From: Streptomyces sp. NBC_00554 | GTDB lineage: Bacteria > Actinomycetota > Actinomycetes > Streptomycetales > Streptomycetaceae | Reading direction: 5' to 3' | Length of the DNA stretch: 64,000 nt | Assembly (NCBI RefSeq): GCF_041431135.1 | Contig: NZ_CP107799.1 | Span: 7,688,001 to 7,752,000 of the forward strand | Shown here: positions 18,616 to 27,013 of the stretch, piece by piece | Layout of the letters: each line of letters starts with the position of its first letter | Numbering within the stretch: the first letter of the stretch is position 1 | The notes under the pieces: model-generated | Database searches by the model: none | Seen by the model: the letters and a program-made list of their open reading frames with translations, nothing else | What the model was told of the DNA's origin: nothing | Translations under genes and position numbers: made by a program

Positions 18616-19989
18616 ATGAAGTTGCTCCAACGGAAACCAAGGCGAACCCGGCGACGGCTGTTCCTCCCCGGAGTGCTCTGTGCGGCCCTCCTGCTGGCCG
18701 GATGCGGTGGGGGAGGTGACGACGGAAAGCGTTCCAGGGCGCGCGGGGACACCACGTGCGACGGAGAGCTCAAGGGCACCACCGACATCACCATGTGGTT
18801 CCACGCGGGCCCGAGCGGGGAGTTCGAAACGCTGCGCCGTCAGGTCAAGGATTTCAACGCCGGGCAGAAGGCCGTACGGGTCGAACTGATCGCGCTGCCC
18901 GAGGAGCGCCCGTACACGGATCTGGTCGAATCCGCGGCCGCCAGCGGCGAACTGCCCGACCTGCTCGACTTCGACGGTCCGAACCTCTACAACTACGCCT
19001 GGTCCGGCAAGCTCAAGCCGATCGACTCCTGTGTGCCCGACAGCGTGAAGAGCGATCTGCTGCCCTCGATCCGCGAACAAGGCACCTATGCGGGCCGTTT
19101 GTGGGGAGTCGGCACCTTCGACTCCGGCCTCGGCCTGTACGTACGCCCCTCGATCCTGAAGAAGGCCGGCATCCGCATCCCGAGCGGCCCGGACGACGCC
19201 TGGACGGCCACCGAGCTGACCGGCATCCTCCACAAGCTCCGCGAACAGGGGTACGAGAGCCCGCTCGACCTCCGGCTCGACTACGCGGAGTCGGGCAGCG
19301 AATGGAACACCTACGGCTTCGCACCCGCCGTCTGGTCGGCCGGCGGCGATCTCATCGACCCCAGGACGCACCGCACGGCCGACGGGTTCCTGAACAGCCC
19401 GGAGGCCGTCAAAGCCCTCACCACCATGCAGGGTTGGTCCAAGGAGGGGCTGATCGATCCCGACAAGGACGCCAAGGCCTTCACGAAGGAGCGCAGTCCG
19501 ATCTCCTGGGTGGGGCACTGGATGTACGGCGAGTACACGAAGGCGTTCCCGGGCGACGTGAAGATCGTCCCGCTGCCCGACTTCGGCGAGGGCACGGTCA
19601 CCGGCATGGGGTCCTGGCAGTGGGGTGTCACCACCGGAGCCACCGACGGCGACGCGGTCTGGCGCTTTCTCGCCTATCTGCTCAAGCCCGAGCAGATCCG
19701 CCGTATGACGCAGGCGAACGGGGCGATCCCGGCGACGAACAGTGCCGTGAAGATCTCGCCGGCCTTCGCGGAGGGCGGCCCGGAACGCCTGTTCATCGAC
19801 CAGTTGAGGACGGTGGCGAGGCCGCGCTCGCAGACGCCTGCCTACCCCGCTGTGACCTTGGCCTTCTCCAAGGCCTTCGCGAAGATCGTCGTCGAACACG
19901 CTCCGGTGAAAGCCGCACTGGACCAGGCGGTCAGCGAGATCGACAAGGACCTCGCCGATCACCAGGGTTACCCGGCCGACGGGCCATGA
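18616..19989 (+). CDS. Sugar-type ABC substrate-binding lipoprotein, orphan, coupled to a sensor kinase
   Basis: Extracellular solute-binding protein of family 1 (carbohydrate binders), 457 residues. Positive N-terminus and hydrophobic stretch end in a lipobox (LLLAGC); mature features include TDITMWFHAGPSGEFETLRR, DLLDFDGPNLYNYAW, GVGTFDSGLGLYVRPSILKK, ISWVGHWMYGEYTKAFPGD and SWQWGVTTGATDGDAVWRFL, typical of sugar-binding lobes. ATG 18616 (GGGAG upstream) gives the signal peptide; the frame is open to 18565. Its stop overlaps the start of the histidine kinase gene (ATGA) and no permease gene is present, so it probably delivers a ligand signal to the kinase and is not a transport component. 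This is inference from context. Confidence 0.88.
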   Translation: MKLLQRKPRRTRRRLFLPGVLCAALLLAGCGGGGDDGKRSRARGDTTCDGELKGTTDITMWFHAGPSGEFETLRRQVKDFNAGQKAVRVELIALPEERPYTDLVESAAASGELPDLLDFDGPNLYNYAWSGKLKPIDSCVPDSVKSDLLPSIREQGTYAGRLWGVGTFDSGLGLYVRPSILKKAGIRIPSGPDDAWTATELTGILHKLREQGYESPLDLRLDYAESGSEWNTYGFAPAVWSAGGDLIDPRTHRTADGFLNSPEAVKALTTMQGWSKEGLIDPDKDAKAFTKERSPISWVGHWMYGEYTKAFPGDVKIVPLPDFGEGTVTGMGSWQWGVTTGATDGDAVWRFLAYLLKPEQIRRMTQANGAIPATNSAVKISPAFAEGGPERLFIDQLRTVARPRSQTPAYPAVTLAFSKAFAKIVVEHAPVKAALDQAVSEIDKDLADHQGYPADGP

Positions 19990-22742
19990 GACTCACTCCC
20001 GGCGTGCGGGGCGCCCGCCTCCTCGTACGCCGTCGGCGCCCCGCGCGCGTGGCAGGTGCCCGCCCACCGCTGCTCGCGCGGCTGAGGGTGCGCACCAAGC
20101 TGATGCTGCTCGTCCTGCCGCCGGTCGCCGGGCTGCTCGCCTTCACGGTCCTCTCCGCGATGGCCCAGTGGAACGAGGCGCACACCCTCAAGGACTTCAA
20201 GGCCTCGACCGAGGTGTCCTTCGCGACAGCCGGGTTCTACGACGCCGTCGCCCGCGAACGTCTCGCCGAGGTCCTCGCCCAGGCCGCTCCGGACCGGCCG
20301 GGCACGGCGGCCGACCGGAACGCGGCCCGGCGGGCCACCGACCGCGCCCTCACGGCCGCCGAGGGCACCGCCTCCGGCCACGAGGGGCAGCCCGACGTCG
20401 CCGGCGTCCTCGGGTCCGTGGACAACCAGCTCCACGCGGTCCGGCTGGAGTCGGGCAGCGGTGCGCTCACCGCGGCGCAGATCGAACAGAGGTACGCGAC
20501 GGTCGCGACGTATCTGCTCGACACCGTCCGCCGCCTCGACTCCGGCCGGCCCACGCGGGCCTCGGGCCGCGCCGGTGACGCCTACCTGGCAGTCCTGGGC
20601 GCCATCGAGGCCGCCGCGCGCGAACGCGTCGCGCTCGCCGCCCTGCTCGCGACACCGCACCCGGACGGCCAGGACGCCGCTGCCGGCCGCTGGTCCGCCC
20701 TGGAGGCCGCCCAGCTCGACACCTTCCGCCAGACCGCCTCAGGGCCGCTCCGCGCCCGCCTCGCCGGCGTGCTGCTGCAGCCCGCCGGCCGCACCGTGCG
20801 CGCGACCCGGGAAACCCTCCTGGCAGCCGGAGGCGCACAGCCGCAACTACCCTCCCTGGAGAACTGGCTCACGGCTTCCGGCGACCGGCTCACCGCTCTG
20901 CGCGGCATCGCGCAAGACGCGGCAGACGAACTCGCCGCCGACGCCGACCAGGGACTGAAGGCCGCCCAGGCCCGCGGCGAGCGCGAACTTGCCCTCTCCG
21001 TAGGGGTCCTTTTCGCCGTGACCGTCCTCGCCCTGGTCCTGGGCGGCTCCATCTCACGGCCGCTCAGCGAGGTGTCCGAGGGCGCCAAGGCCCTCGCCGA
21101 GGGCGATCTGTCGTACGACGTCCACTACACGGGGCGCGACGAGATAGGCGTCGTCGCCGACACCTTCCGCGAACTCCATGTGACCAGCGAGCGCCTCGCC
21201 GCCGAGATCCGCACCATGAGCACGGCGATCGACGACAACCGGCTCGGCCATCGCGCGGACGTCGCCGCGTTCGACGGCACCTGGGCACAACTGCTGGGCG
21301 GCATGAACGCCACCATGGCGTCCTTCGCCGCCGCGCACGGCCGGCGCCGCAAGGCCGAGCGGGAACTGGCGAGCATCTTCCACCTCTCCCTCGACCTGCT
21401 GTGCATCTGCGGGACCGACGGCTACTTCAAGCGACTGAACCCGGCCTTCGAACGCACCCTTGGCCACCCCGCCGGCACGCTGCTCGCCAGGCCCTGGCTG
21501 GAGTTCGTCCACCCGGCGGACCGGGCACGCACGCGTGCCGTCCTCGACCGCCTGGCGAACGGCGCCGAGTCCGCCGAGTTCGAGAACCGTTGCCTGCGCG
21601 CCGACGGCACCGAGCGCTGGCTTCAGTGGAGCGCCCGCCCCGTGACCGGAGAGGGCCTCATCTACGCCGCCGCGCGCGACGTCACCGAGAGCCGCCGCGC
21701 CGACCGCGAGCAGGCCGCGCTGCGCCGCGTCGCCACCCTCGTGGCCCGCGGCGACCCGCCGCACGAGGTGTTCGCGGCGGTCGCGCGAGAAGTCGGAATG
21801 GTGCTGAGCACGGGCCCCGCGGCCGTCCTGCGGTACGAGGCCGACGGCGCCGTCACGGTTCTCGGCTCGGCCCACGCCGACACGAGCGCGGGGGAGGAGG
21901 CGGCCGCAGAGGTGGCCCACACCCGCGGTCCGGCCCGCGCCGGACGCTCGGTCGGCGCCCCGATAGTCGTCGACGACCGCCTGTGGGGTGCCGTCGTCGC
22001 GGCCTCCACGGGCCCGGAGCCGCTGCCTCCGGGCACCGAGTCCCGGCTCGCGGACTTCACCGAACTCGTCGCCACCGCCATCGCCAACGCCGACAGCCAG
22101 GCCCAGTTGAGAGCCTCACGCGCGCGCGTGGTGGCCGCTTCGGACGCGTCCCGGCGCCGTATCGAGCGCGATCTGCACGATGGTGTCCAGCAGCGTCTCG
22201 TCTCGCTCCAACTGGACCTTCGGACGGCCGAGTCCATGATGGAGGACCGATCGGCCGATGTCTCCCAGCAGTTGGCGCACATCGGCAAAGGCCTCGACGA
22301 CGCCTTCGAGGACCTGCTGCAGATCTCCCGCGGCATCCACCCCGCGATCCTCTCCAGAGGCGGTCTGGGACCCGCCCTGCGAGCCCTCGCCCGCCGCTCC
22401 GCGGTCCCCGTGGAGCTGGATCTCCGGCTGCCCCCCGACCGCCTTCCCGAACCGACCGAGGTCGCCGTCTACTACGTGACCTCCGAATGCCTCACCAACG
22501 CCGCCAAGCACGCGCGCGCCACGGTCGTACAGGTGGAGGCCCGGACGTACGACGACGTCCTGGAGGTGACCATCAGCGACGACGGGAGCGGTGGTGCCGA
22601 CCTGGGCGGCGGCTCCGGTCTCATCGGGCTCGTCGACCGCGTCGAGGCGATCGGCGGCAGGCTCGGCATCACCAGCCCACCGGGAAGCGGCACGACCCTG
22701 ACCGTACGGCTGCCACTGCGGCAGCGGCCGAAGGACGGGTGA
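19986..22742 (+). CDS. Sensor histidine kinase (HAMP-PAS-GAF-HisKA_3-HATPase)
   Basis: Membrane sensor kinase of the NarL-type (HisKA_3) class, 918 residues. TM1 about 39-60, an extracytoplasmic helical sensor of about 270 residues (resembling nitrate/nitrite-sensor-like four-helix domains), TM2 about 335-355, HAMP about 355-410 (RPLSEVSEGAKALAEGDLSY), PAS about 455-575 (DLLCICGTDGYFKRLNPAFE), GAF about 580-715, then the phosphorylated histidine H731 in RIERDLHDGVQQRLVSLQLD and an HATPase_c domain (TSECLTNAAKHA, SDDGSGG, GLVDRVEAIGGRLGI). Translationally coupled to the sugar-binding lipoprotein upstream. The response regulator at 23190 is the likely partner, and the stand-alone receiver at 18087 a possible one. 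Confidence 0.93.
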   Translation: MRLTPGVRGARLLVRRRRPARVAGARPPLLARLRVRTKLMLLVLPPVAGLLAFTVLSAMAQWNEAHTLKDFKASTEVSFATAGFYDAVARERLAEVLAQAAPDRPGTAADRNAARRATDRALTAAEGTASGHEGQPDVAGVLGSVDNQLHAVRLESGSGALTAAQIEQRYATVATYLLDTVRRLDSGRPTRASGRAGDAYLAVLGAIEAAARERVALAALLATPHPDGQDAAAGRWSALEAAQLDTFRQTASGPLRARLAGVLLQPAGRTVRATRETLLAAGGAQPQLPSLENWLTASGDRLTALRGIAQDAADELAADADQGLKAAQARGERELALSVGVLFAVTVLALVLGGSISRPLSEVSEGAKALAEGDLSYDVHYTGRDEIGVVADTFRELHVTSERLAAEIRTMSTAIDDNRLGHRADVAAFDGTWAQLLGGMNATMASFAAAHGRRRKAERELASIFHLSLDLLCICGTDGYFKRLNPAFERTLGHPAGTLLARPWLEFVHPADRARTRAVLDRLANGAESAEFENRCLRADGTERWLQWSARPVTGEGLIYAAARDVTESRRADREQAALRRVATLVARGDPPHEVFAAVAREVGMVLSTGPAAVLRYEADGAVTVLGSAHADTSAGEEAAAEVAHTRGPARAGRSVGAPIVVDDRLWGAVVAASTGPEPLPPGTESRLADFTELVATAIANADSQAQLRASRARVVAASDASRRRIERDLHDGVQQRLVSLQLDLRTAESMMEDRSADVSQQLAHIGKGLDDAFEDLLQISRGIHPAILSRGGLGPALRALARRSAVPVELDLRLPPDRLPEPTEVAVYYVTSECLTNAAKHARATVVQVEARTYDDVLEVTISDDGSGGADLGGGSGLIGLVDRVEAIGGRLGITSPPGSGTTLTVRLPLRQRPKDG

Positions 22743-23189
22743 CCGCCCCGGGTCCGGACAGGCAGGCACCAGGCCTCGGGGCAGGCATCAGGCGTCAAGG
22801 CAGACACCGGGCAGCCGCTACGAGCAAGCGGTGCCGTCACGCCGCACGAGCCGCAGACCCTTGGCGCGCACGATGTCGGGATCCCGCGGGTCGAGGGTGT
22901 CGCGGAAGGACCGCACCTCGTCCTCGTACCGGCGGACACGGACCGACCGCCGTCGTTGCTCGATCCGTGTCCGCCGCATCTCCCGCTGTCCTTCCGTCAA
23001 GGGGCCCGCCGTCCCTCGCCCGGGACGGCCGGCCCCTTGCATCTGCACTGGTTCGAGCATGGACCCGCGATGTCCGCGTGTCGTCACCGCCAGCCCCCAA
23101 TTCCGCTTCCGGCTAGCAGTAACCCCCGCGTTCCGGCAGGCTGTTGGGGGCGTATCGCGCCACACACGCGGGCAACGGGGGCCGGGACC
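22743..23189. other. 447-bp interval between kinase and response-regulator genes
   Basis: Apart from one small minus-strand ORF (22818-22979) nothing coding is supported. The gap separates the kinase from its presumed regulator, so the latter probably has its own promoter in the last 150 bp. An early part (22755-22815) has short CAGGCA/GGGCA-type direct repeats. Confidence 0.5.
22818..22979 (-). CDS. Small basic/acidic protein, unknown
   Basis: A possible 53-residue protein, highly charged (MRRTRIEQRRRSVRVRRYED, ending GLRLVRRDGTACS). The ATG at 22979 has GAAGGA about nine bases upstream, and the composition looks like a real protein more than like a GC-frame shadow. The frame remains open upstream, so the start could be earlier. 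I do not recognise a family. It lies convergent to the kinase gene and divergent from the response regulator. Confidence 0.4.
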   Translation of the reverse strand: MRRTRIEQRRRSVRVRRYEDEVRSFRDTLDPRDPDIVRAKGLRLVRRDGTACS

Positions 23190-23861
23190 ATGGACGCCAA
23201 TCAGCAGCCCGCGCGGGGACGGGTCGTCCTCGCCGACGACGACATCCTGCTCAGGGAAGGCCTCGCGAGTCTCTGCGAGCGCGTCGGCTACGAAGTGGCC
23301 GGGCAGGCCGGTGACGCCGTACGGCTCCTGGAGCTGGTCGCCGACGAACGCCCGGACCTGGCGATCATCGACATAAGAATGCCGCCCCACCACTCGACCG
23401 AGGGCCTCAAGGCGGCCCGCACGATCCGAGAGCTCCACCCGGCCACCGGCATCCTGGTCCTGTCGGCCTACGTCGAGGTCGAGGACGCCCTGGAGCTGCT
23501 GGCCGGGGGCCACAAGGTCGGGTACCTCCTGAAGAGCCGGGTCACGGTCGTGGACGAGTTCATCGAGTCGCTCGACCGGATCCACCGGGGAGGCTCGGTC
23601 GTCGACCCCTCCCTGGTGCGGGAGCTGTTCTCGGCCCAGCGGCGCGACGACCCGCTGTCCTTCCTCAGCGGCCGCGAGCGGGAGGTTCTCGCGCTCATGG
23701 CGGAGGGCCGCTCCAACGCCGGCATCGGCCGCCGGCTGTGGGTCACCGAGGGCACCGTCGAGAAACACGTCCGCAGCATCCTGGGCAAACTGCACCTCCC
23801 GGAGGCCTCCGACGACCACCGCCGGGTCCTGGCCGTCCTGACATTCCTGGAATCGCGCTGA
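23190..23861 (+). CDS. NarL/LuxR-type response regulator
   Basis: DNA-binding response regulator, 223 residues. The receiver domain (1-120) has VVLADDDILLREGLASLCER, the phospho-Asp in LAIIDIRMPPHHSTEG, LVLSAY and the Lys of YLLKSRV; the LuxR helix-turn-helix is LSGREREVLALMAEGRSNAG with VTEGTVEKHVRSILGKLHL. The start ATG 23190 fits the receiver start (VVLADDD after 12 residues); the frame is open upstream without family features. Probable partner of the kinase encoded 447 bp upstream, both being of the NarL class. Targets are not visible. Confidence 0.93.
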   Translation: MDANQQPARGRVVLADDDILLREGLASLCERVGYEVAGQAGDAVRLLELVADERPDLAIIDIRMPPHHSTEGLKAARTIRELHPATGILVLSAYVEVEDALELLAGGHKVGYLLKSRVTVVDEFIESLDRIHRGGSVVDPSLVRELFSAQRRDDPLSFLSGREREVLALMAEGRSNAGIGRRLWVTEGTVEKHVRSILGKLHLPEASDDHRRVLAVLTFLESR

Positions 23862-23939
23862 GACCTTGCCCTACGTTCTGTCCACAGGCGGAGCCGGGAG
23901 GCCGCCGTGGTGTCAGCCCTCGCCAGTAGGGTGTGAGAC

Positions 23940-25985
23940 ATGGCCGACCCCTCCAGCTACCGCCCCAAGCCGGGACAGATCCCGGACTCTCCCGGGGTGT
24001 ACAAATTCCGCGACGAGCACCGCCGGGTGATCTACGTCGGGAAGGCGAAAAGCCTGCGCCAGCGCCTGGCCAACTACTTCCAGGACCTGGCCGGCCTCCA
24101 CCCCCGCACCCGCACCATGGTCACCACGGCCGCGTCCGTGGAGTGGACGGTCGTGTCCACGGAGGTCGAGGCGCTGCAACTGGAGTACTCCTGGATCAAG
24201 GAGTTCGACCCCCGGTTCAACGTCAAGTACCGCGACGACAAGAGCTATCCGTACCTCGCGGTGACGATGAACGAGGAGTTCCCGCGCGTCCAGGTGATGC
24301 GCGGCCACAAGCGCAAGGGCGTTCGCTACTTCGGTCCCTACGGACACGCGTGGGCGATCCGCGACACCGTGGACCTGCTGCTGCGCGTCTTCCCCGTACG
24401 CACCTGCTCCGCCGGTGTCTTCAAGAACGCCGTCCGCACCGGCCGCCCCTGCCTCCTCGGCTACATCGGCAAGTGCTCCGCCCCCTGCGTCGAGCGCGTC
24501 TCCGCCGACGAACACCGTGACCTGGCCGAGGAGTTCTGCGACTTCATGGCAGGGCGTACGGGGACGTACATCCGCCGCCTCGAGAAGCAGATGACGGACG
24601 CGGCCGAGGAGATGGAGTACGAGCGGGCGGGCCGCCTGCGCGACGACATCGAGGCCCTGAAGAAGGCCATGGAGAAGAGCGCGGTCGTGCTCGCCGACGC
24701 GACCGACGCCGACCTGATCGCCGTCGCCGAGGACGAGCTGGAAGCGGCCGTGCAGATCTTCCACGTACGCGGCGGCCGTGTGCGCGGCCAGCGCGGCTGG
24801 GTCACGGACAAGGTGGAAGCCGTCACCACCGGTGATCTCGTCGAACACGCGCTCCAGCAGCTCTACGGGGAGGAGACGGGCGACTCCGTCCCCAAGGAGG
24901 TGCTCGTCCCGGCGCTGCCCGAGCTGGCGGAGACCGTCCAGGAGTGGCTGACCGAGCGCCGCGGGTCGAACGTCTCCCTTCGGATCCCGCAGCGCGGCGA
25001 CAAGAAGGCGCTCATGGAGACGGTGCGGCGCAACGCACAGCAGTCCCTCGTCCTGCACAAGACCAAGCGCGCCTCCGACCTGACCACCCGCTCGCGCGCG
25101 CTGGAGGAGATCGCCGAGGCCCTCGAACTGGACAGCGCACCCCTGCGCATCGAGTGCTACGACATCTCGCACCTCCAGGGCGACGACGTCGTGGCGTCGA
25201 TGGTCGTCTTCGAGGACGGGCTCCAGCGCAAGAGCGAGTACCGGCGCTTCCAGATCAAGGGCTTCGAGGGCCAGGACGACGTCCGGTCCATGCACGAGGT
25301 GATCACCCGCCGCTTCAGGCGCTACATCGCCGAGAAGGAGAAGACGGGGGAGTGGGCGGACGGCGAGAACGCGCTCGCCGAGGACGACGGGCGCCCCAAG
25401 CGCTTCGCCTACCCCCCGCAGCTCGTCGTCGTCGACGGCGGGCAGCCGCAGGTCGCGGCCGCCAAGAAGGCCCTCGACGAGCTGGGCATCGACGACATCG
25501 CCGTCTGCGGCCTCGCCAAGCGCCTGGAGGAGGTGTGGCTGCCCGACGACGACAACCCGGTGGTCCTGCCCCGCACCAGCGAGGGCCTGTACCTGCTGCA
25601 GCGGGTCCGTGACGAGGCCCACCGCTTCGCGATCACCTACCAGCGCGTCAAGCGGGCCAAGCGCTTCAGGTCGGGCCCGCTGGACGACGTGCCGGGCCTG
25701 GGCGAGACGCGTAAACAGGCACTGATCAAGCACTTCGGTTCGGTGAAAAAGCTGCGATCCGCGACAATCGACCAGATCTGCGAGGTTCCCGGTATAGGCC
25801 GTAAAACGGCCGAGATGATCGCCGTGGCCCTCGCCCAGGCGGCCCCGGCCGCCCCCGCCGTGAACACGGCGACTGGAGAGATCATGGAAGACGAGGAAGA
25901 CGGGGCGCCCGAAACGACGGCGGGCTCCCCGGAGGAGCCCGTGACCGCGGGCGCCTCGGACAAGCGACGGGGGCAGGAGACATGA
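23940..25985 (+). CDS. uvrC: Excinuclease ABC subunit C
   Basis: Dual-incision nuclease of nucleotide excision repair, 681 residues. The N-terminal GIY-YIG nuclease (GVYKFRDEHRRVIYVGKAKS) makes the 3' cut; YFGPYGHAWAIRDTVDLLLR and the Cys-rich segment CLLGYIGKCSAPC follow; the UVR motif is MTDAAEEMEYERAGRLRDDI; the RNase H-like domain (IECYDISHLQGDDVVASMVV, PPQLVVVDGGQPQV, Asp residues) makes the 5' cut; the helix-hairpin-helix pair is GPLDDVPGLGETRKQALIKH and ICEVPGIGRKTAEM. A 50-residue acidic tail ends the protein. It heads a chain with rapZ, whose start overlaps its stop. Confidence 0.97.
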   Translation: MADPSSYRPKPGQIPDSPGVYKFRDEHRRVIYVGKAKSLRQRLANYFQDLAGLHPRTRTMVTTAASVEWTVVSTEVEALQLEYSWIKEFDPRFNVKYRDDKSYPYLAVTMNEEFPRVQVMRGHKRKGVRYFGPYGHAWAIRDTVDLLLRVFPVRTCSAGVFKNAVRTGRPCLLGYIGKCSAPCVERVSADEHRDLAEEFCDFMAGRTGTYIRRLEKQMTDAAEEMEYERAGRLRDDIEALKKAMEKSAVVLADATDADLIAVAEDELEAAVQIFHVRGGRVRGQRGWVTDKVEAVTTGDLVEHALQQLYGEETGDSVPKEVLVPALPELAETVQEWLTERRGSNVSLRIPQRGDKKALMETVRRNAQQSLVLHKTKRASDLTTRSRALEEIAEALELDSAPLRIECYDISHLQGDDVVASMVVFEDGLQRKSEYRRFQIKGFEGQDDVRSMHEVITRRFRRYIAEKEKTGEWADGENALAEDDGRPKRFAYPPQLVVVDGGQPQVAAAKKALDELGIDDIAVCGLAKRLEEVWLPDDDNPVVLPRTSEGLYLLQRVRDEAHRFAITYQRVKRAKRFRSGPLDDVPGLGETRKQALIKHFGSVKKLRSATIDQICEVPGIGRKTAEMIAVALAQAAPAAPAVNTATGEIMEDEEDGAPETTAGSPEEPVTAGASDKRRGQET

Positions 25986-27013
25986 GCGAGAACGAACGAC
26001 AGGAACACGAACCACGGACCGGCGACGGTCGAGCGAACGACGCACAGACCGACGACGGTCAGGCAAACGAACCACAGTCCGACAAGGGTGCGGACGGTAC
26101 CGACAGCGCACAGGAGAGTACGACGATGGACACGCCCGCGGTGCCCGACGCCGCCATCCCCGAGCTGGTGATCATCTCCGGGATGTCCGGCGCCGGCCGG
26201 TCGACGGCAGCCAAGTGTCTGGAGGACCTCGGCTGGTTCGTCGTCGACAATCTGCCGCCCGCGCTGATCCCCACCATGGTGGAGCTCGGCGCCCGCTCCC
26301 AGGGCAACGTGGCGAGGATCGCGGTCGTCGTCGACGTACGCGGCCGTCGCTTCTTCGACAACCTCCGCGAGTCCCTCGCCGACCTGGCGTCCAAGAGCGT
26401 CACCCGGCGGATCGTCTTCCTGGAGTCCTCCGACGAGGCCCTGGTGCGCCGCTTCGAGTCGGTGCGCCGCCCGCACCCCCTCCAGGGCGACGGCCGCATC
26501 GTCGACGGCATCGCCGCCGAGCGTGAACTGCTGCGCGAGCTGCGCGGCGACGCCGACCTGGTGATCGACACCTCCAGCCTGAACGTGCACGAGCTGCGCG
26601 CCAAGATGGACGCCCAGTTCGCGGGCGAGGAGGAGCCCGAGCTGCGGGCCACCGTGATGTCCTTCGGCTTCAAGTACGGCCTTCCGGTCGACGCCGACCT
26701 GGTGGCGGACATGCGCTTCCTGCCCAACCCGCACTGGGTCCCGGAGCTGCGTCCCTTCACCGGCCTCAACGAAGAGGTCTCGGCGTACATCTTCAACCAG
26801 CCCGGCGCCAAGGAGTTCCTCGACCGCTATGCCGAGCTGCTCCAGCTCATCGCGGCCGGATACCGCCGCGAGGGCAAGCGCTATGTGACCATCGCGGTCG
26901 GCTGCACCGGCGGCAAGCACCGCTCGGTCGCCATGTCCGAGAAGCTCGCCGCCCGGCTGGCCTCCGAGGGAGTGGAGACGGTCGTCGTCCACCGGGACAT
27001 GGGCCGCGAATGA
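25982..27013 (+). CDS. rapZ: RapZ/YvcJ-type nucleotide-binding protein
   Basis: P-loop ATPase/GTPase family; in E. coli RapZ is an RNA-binding adaptor controlling GlmZ and amino-sugar synthesis, and YvcJ is the Bacillus counterpart. The 343 residues include the P-loop GMSGAGRST, LEDLGWFVVDNLPPALIP, DVRGRRFF, SDEALVRRFESVRRPHPL, FGFKYGLPVDADLVADMRFL and the C-terminal GCTGGKHRSVAMSEKLA. The usual Walker A lysine is Arg73. Two starts are possible: ATG 25982 (AGGAG, overlapping uvrC's stop) and ATG 26126 (AGGAG nine bases upstream); the former adds 48 acidic residues with two 10-residue repeats. Stop overlaps yvcK. Next to yvcK and whiA, as in most Gram-positives. Confidence 0.94.
   Translation: MSENERQEHEPRTGDGRANDAQTDDGQANEPQSDKGADGTDSAQESTTMDTPAVPDAAIPELVIISGMSGAGRSTAAKCLEDLGWFVVDNLPPALIPTMVELGARSQGNVARIAVVVDVRGRRFFDNLRESLADLASKSVTRRIVFLESSDEALVRRFESVRRPHPLQGDGRIVDGIAAERELLRELRGDADLVIDTSSLNVHELRAKMDAQFAGEEEPELRATVMSFGFKYGLPVDADLVADMRFLPNPHWVPELRPFTGLNEEVSAYIFNQPGAKEFLDRYAELLQLIAAGYRREGKRYVTIAVGCTGGKHRSVAMSEKLAARLASEGVETVVVHRDMGRE

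Noticed and set aside
18484..19962. Minus-strand 492-codon ORF opposite the sugar-binding lipoprotein gene
   Set aside because: Antisense shadow with low-complexity Val/Gly/Arg composition, no motif and no ribosome site.
18756..19985. N-terminal extension of the histidine kinase frame (total 1328 codons)
   Set aside because: This part overlaps the sugar-binding lipoprotein in another frame and reads as Arg/Pro/His-rich shadow; ATG 19986 overlapping the SBP stop is the real start.
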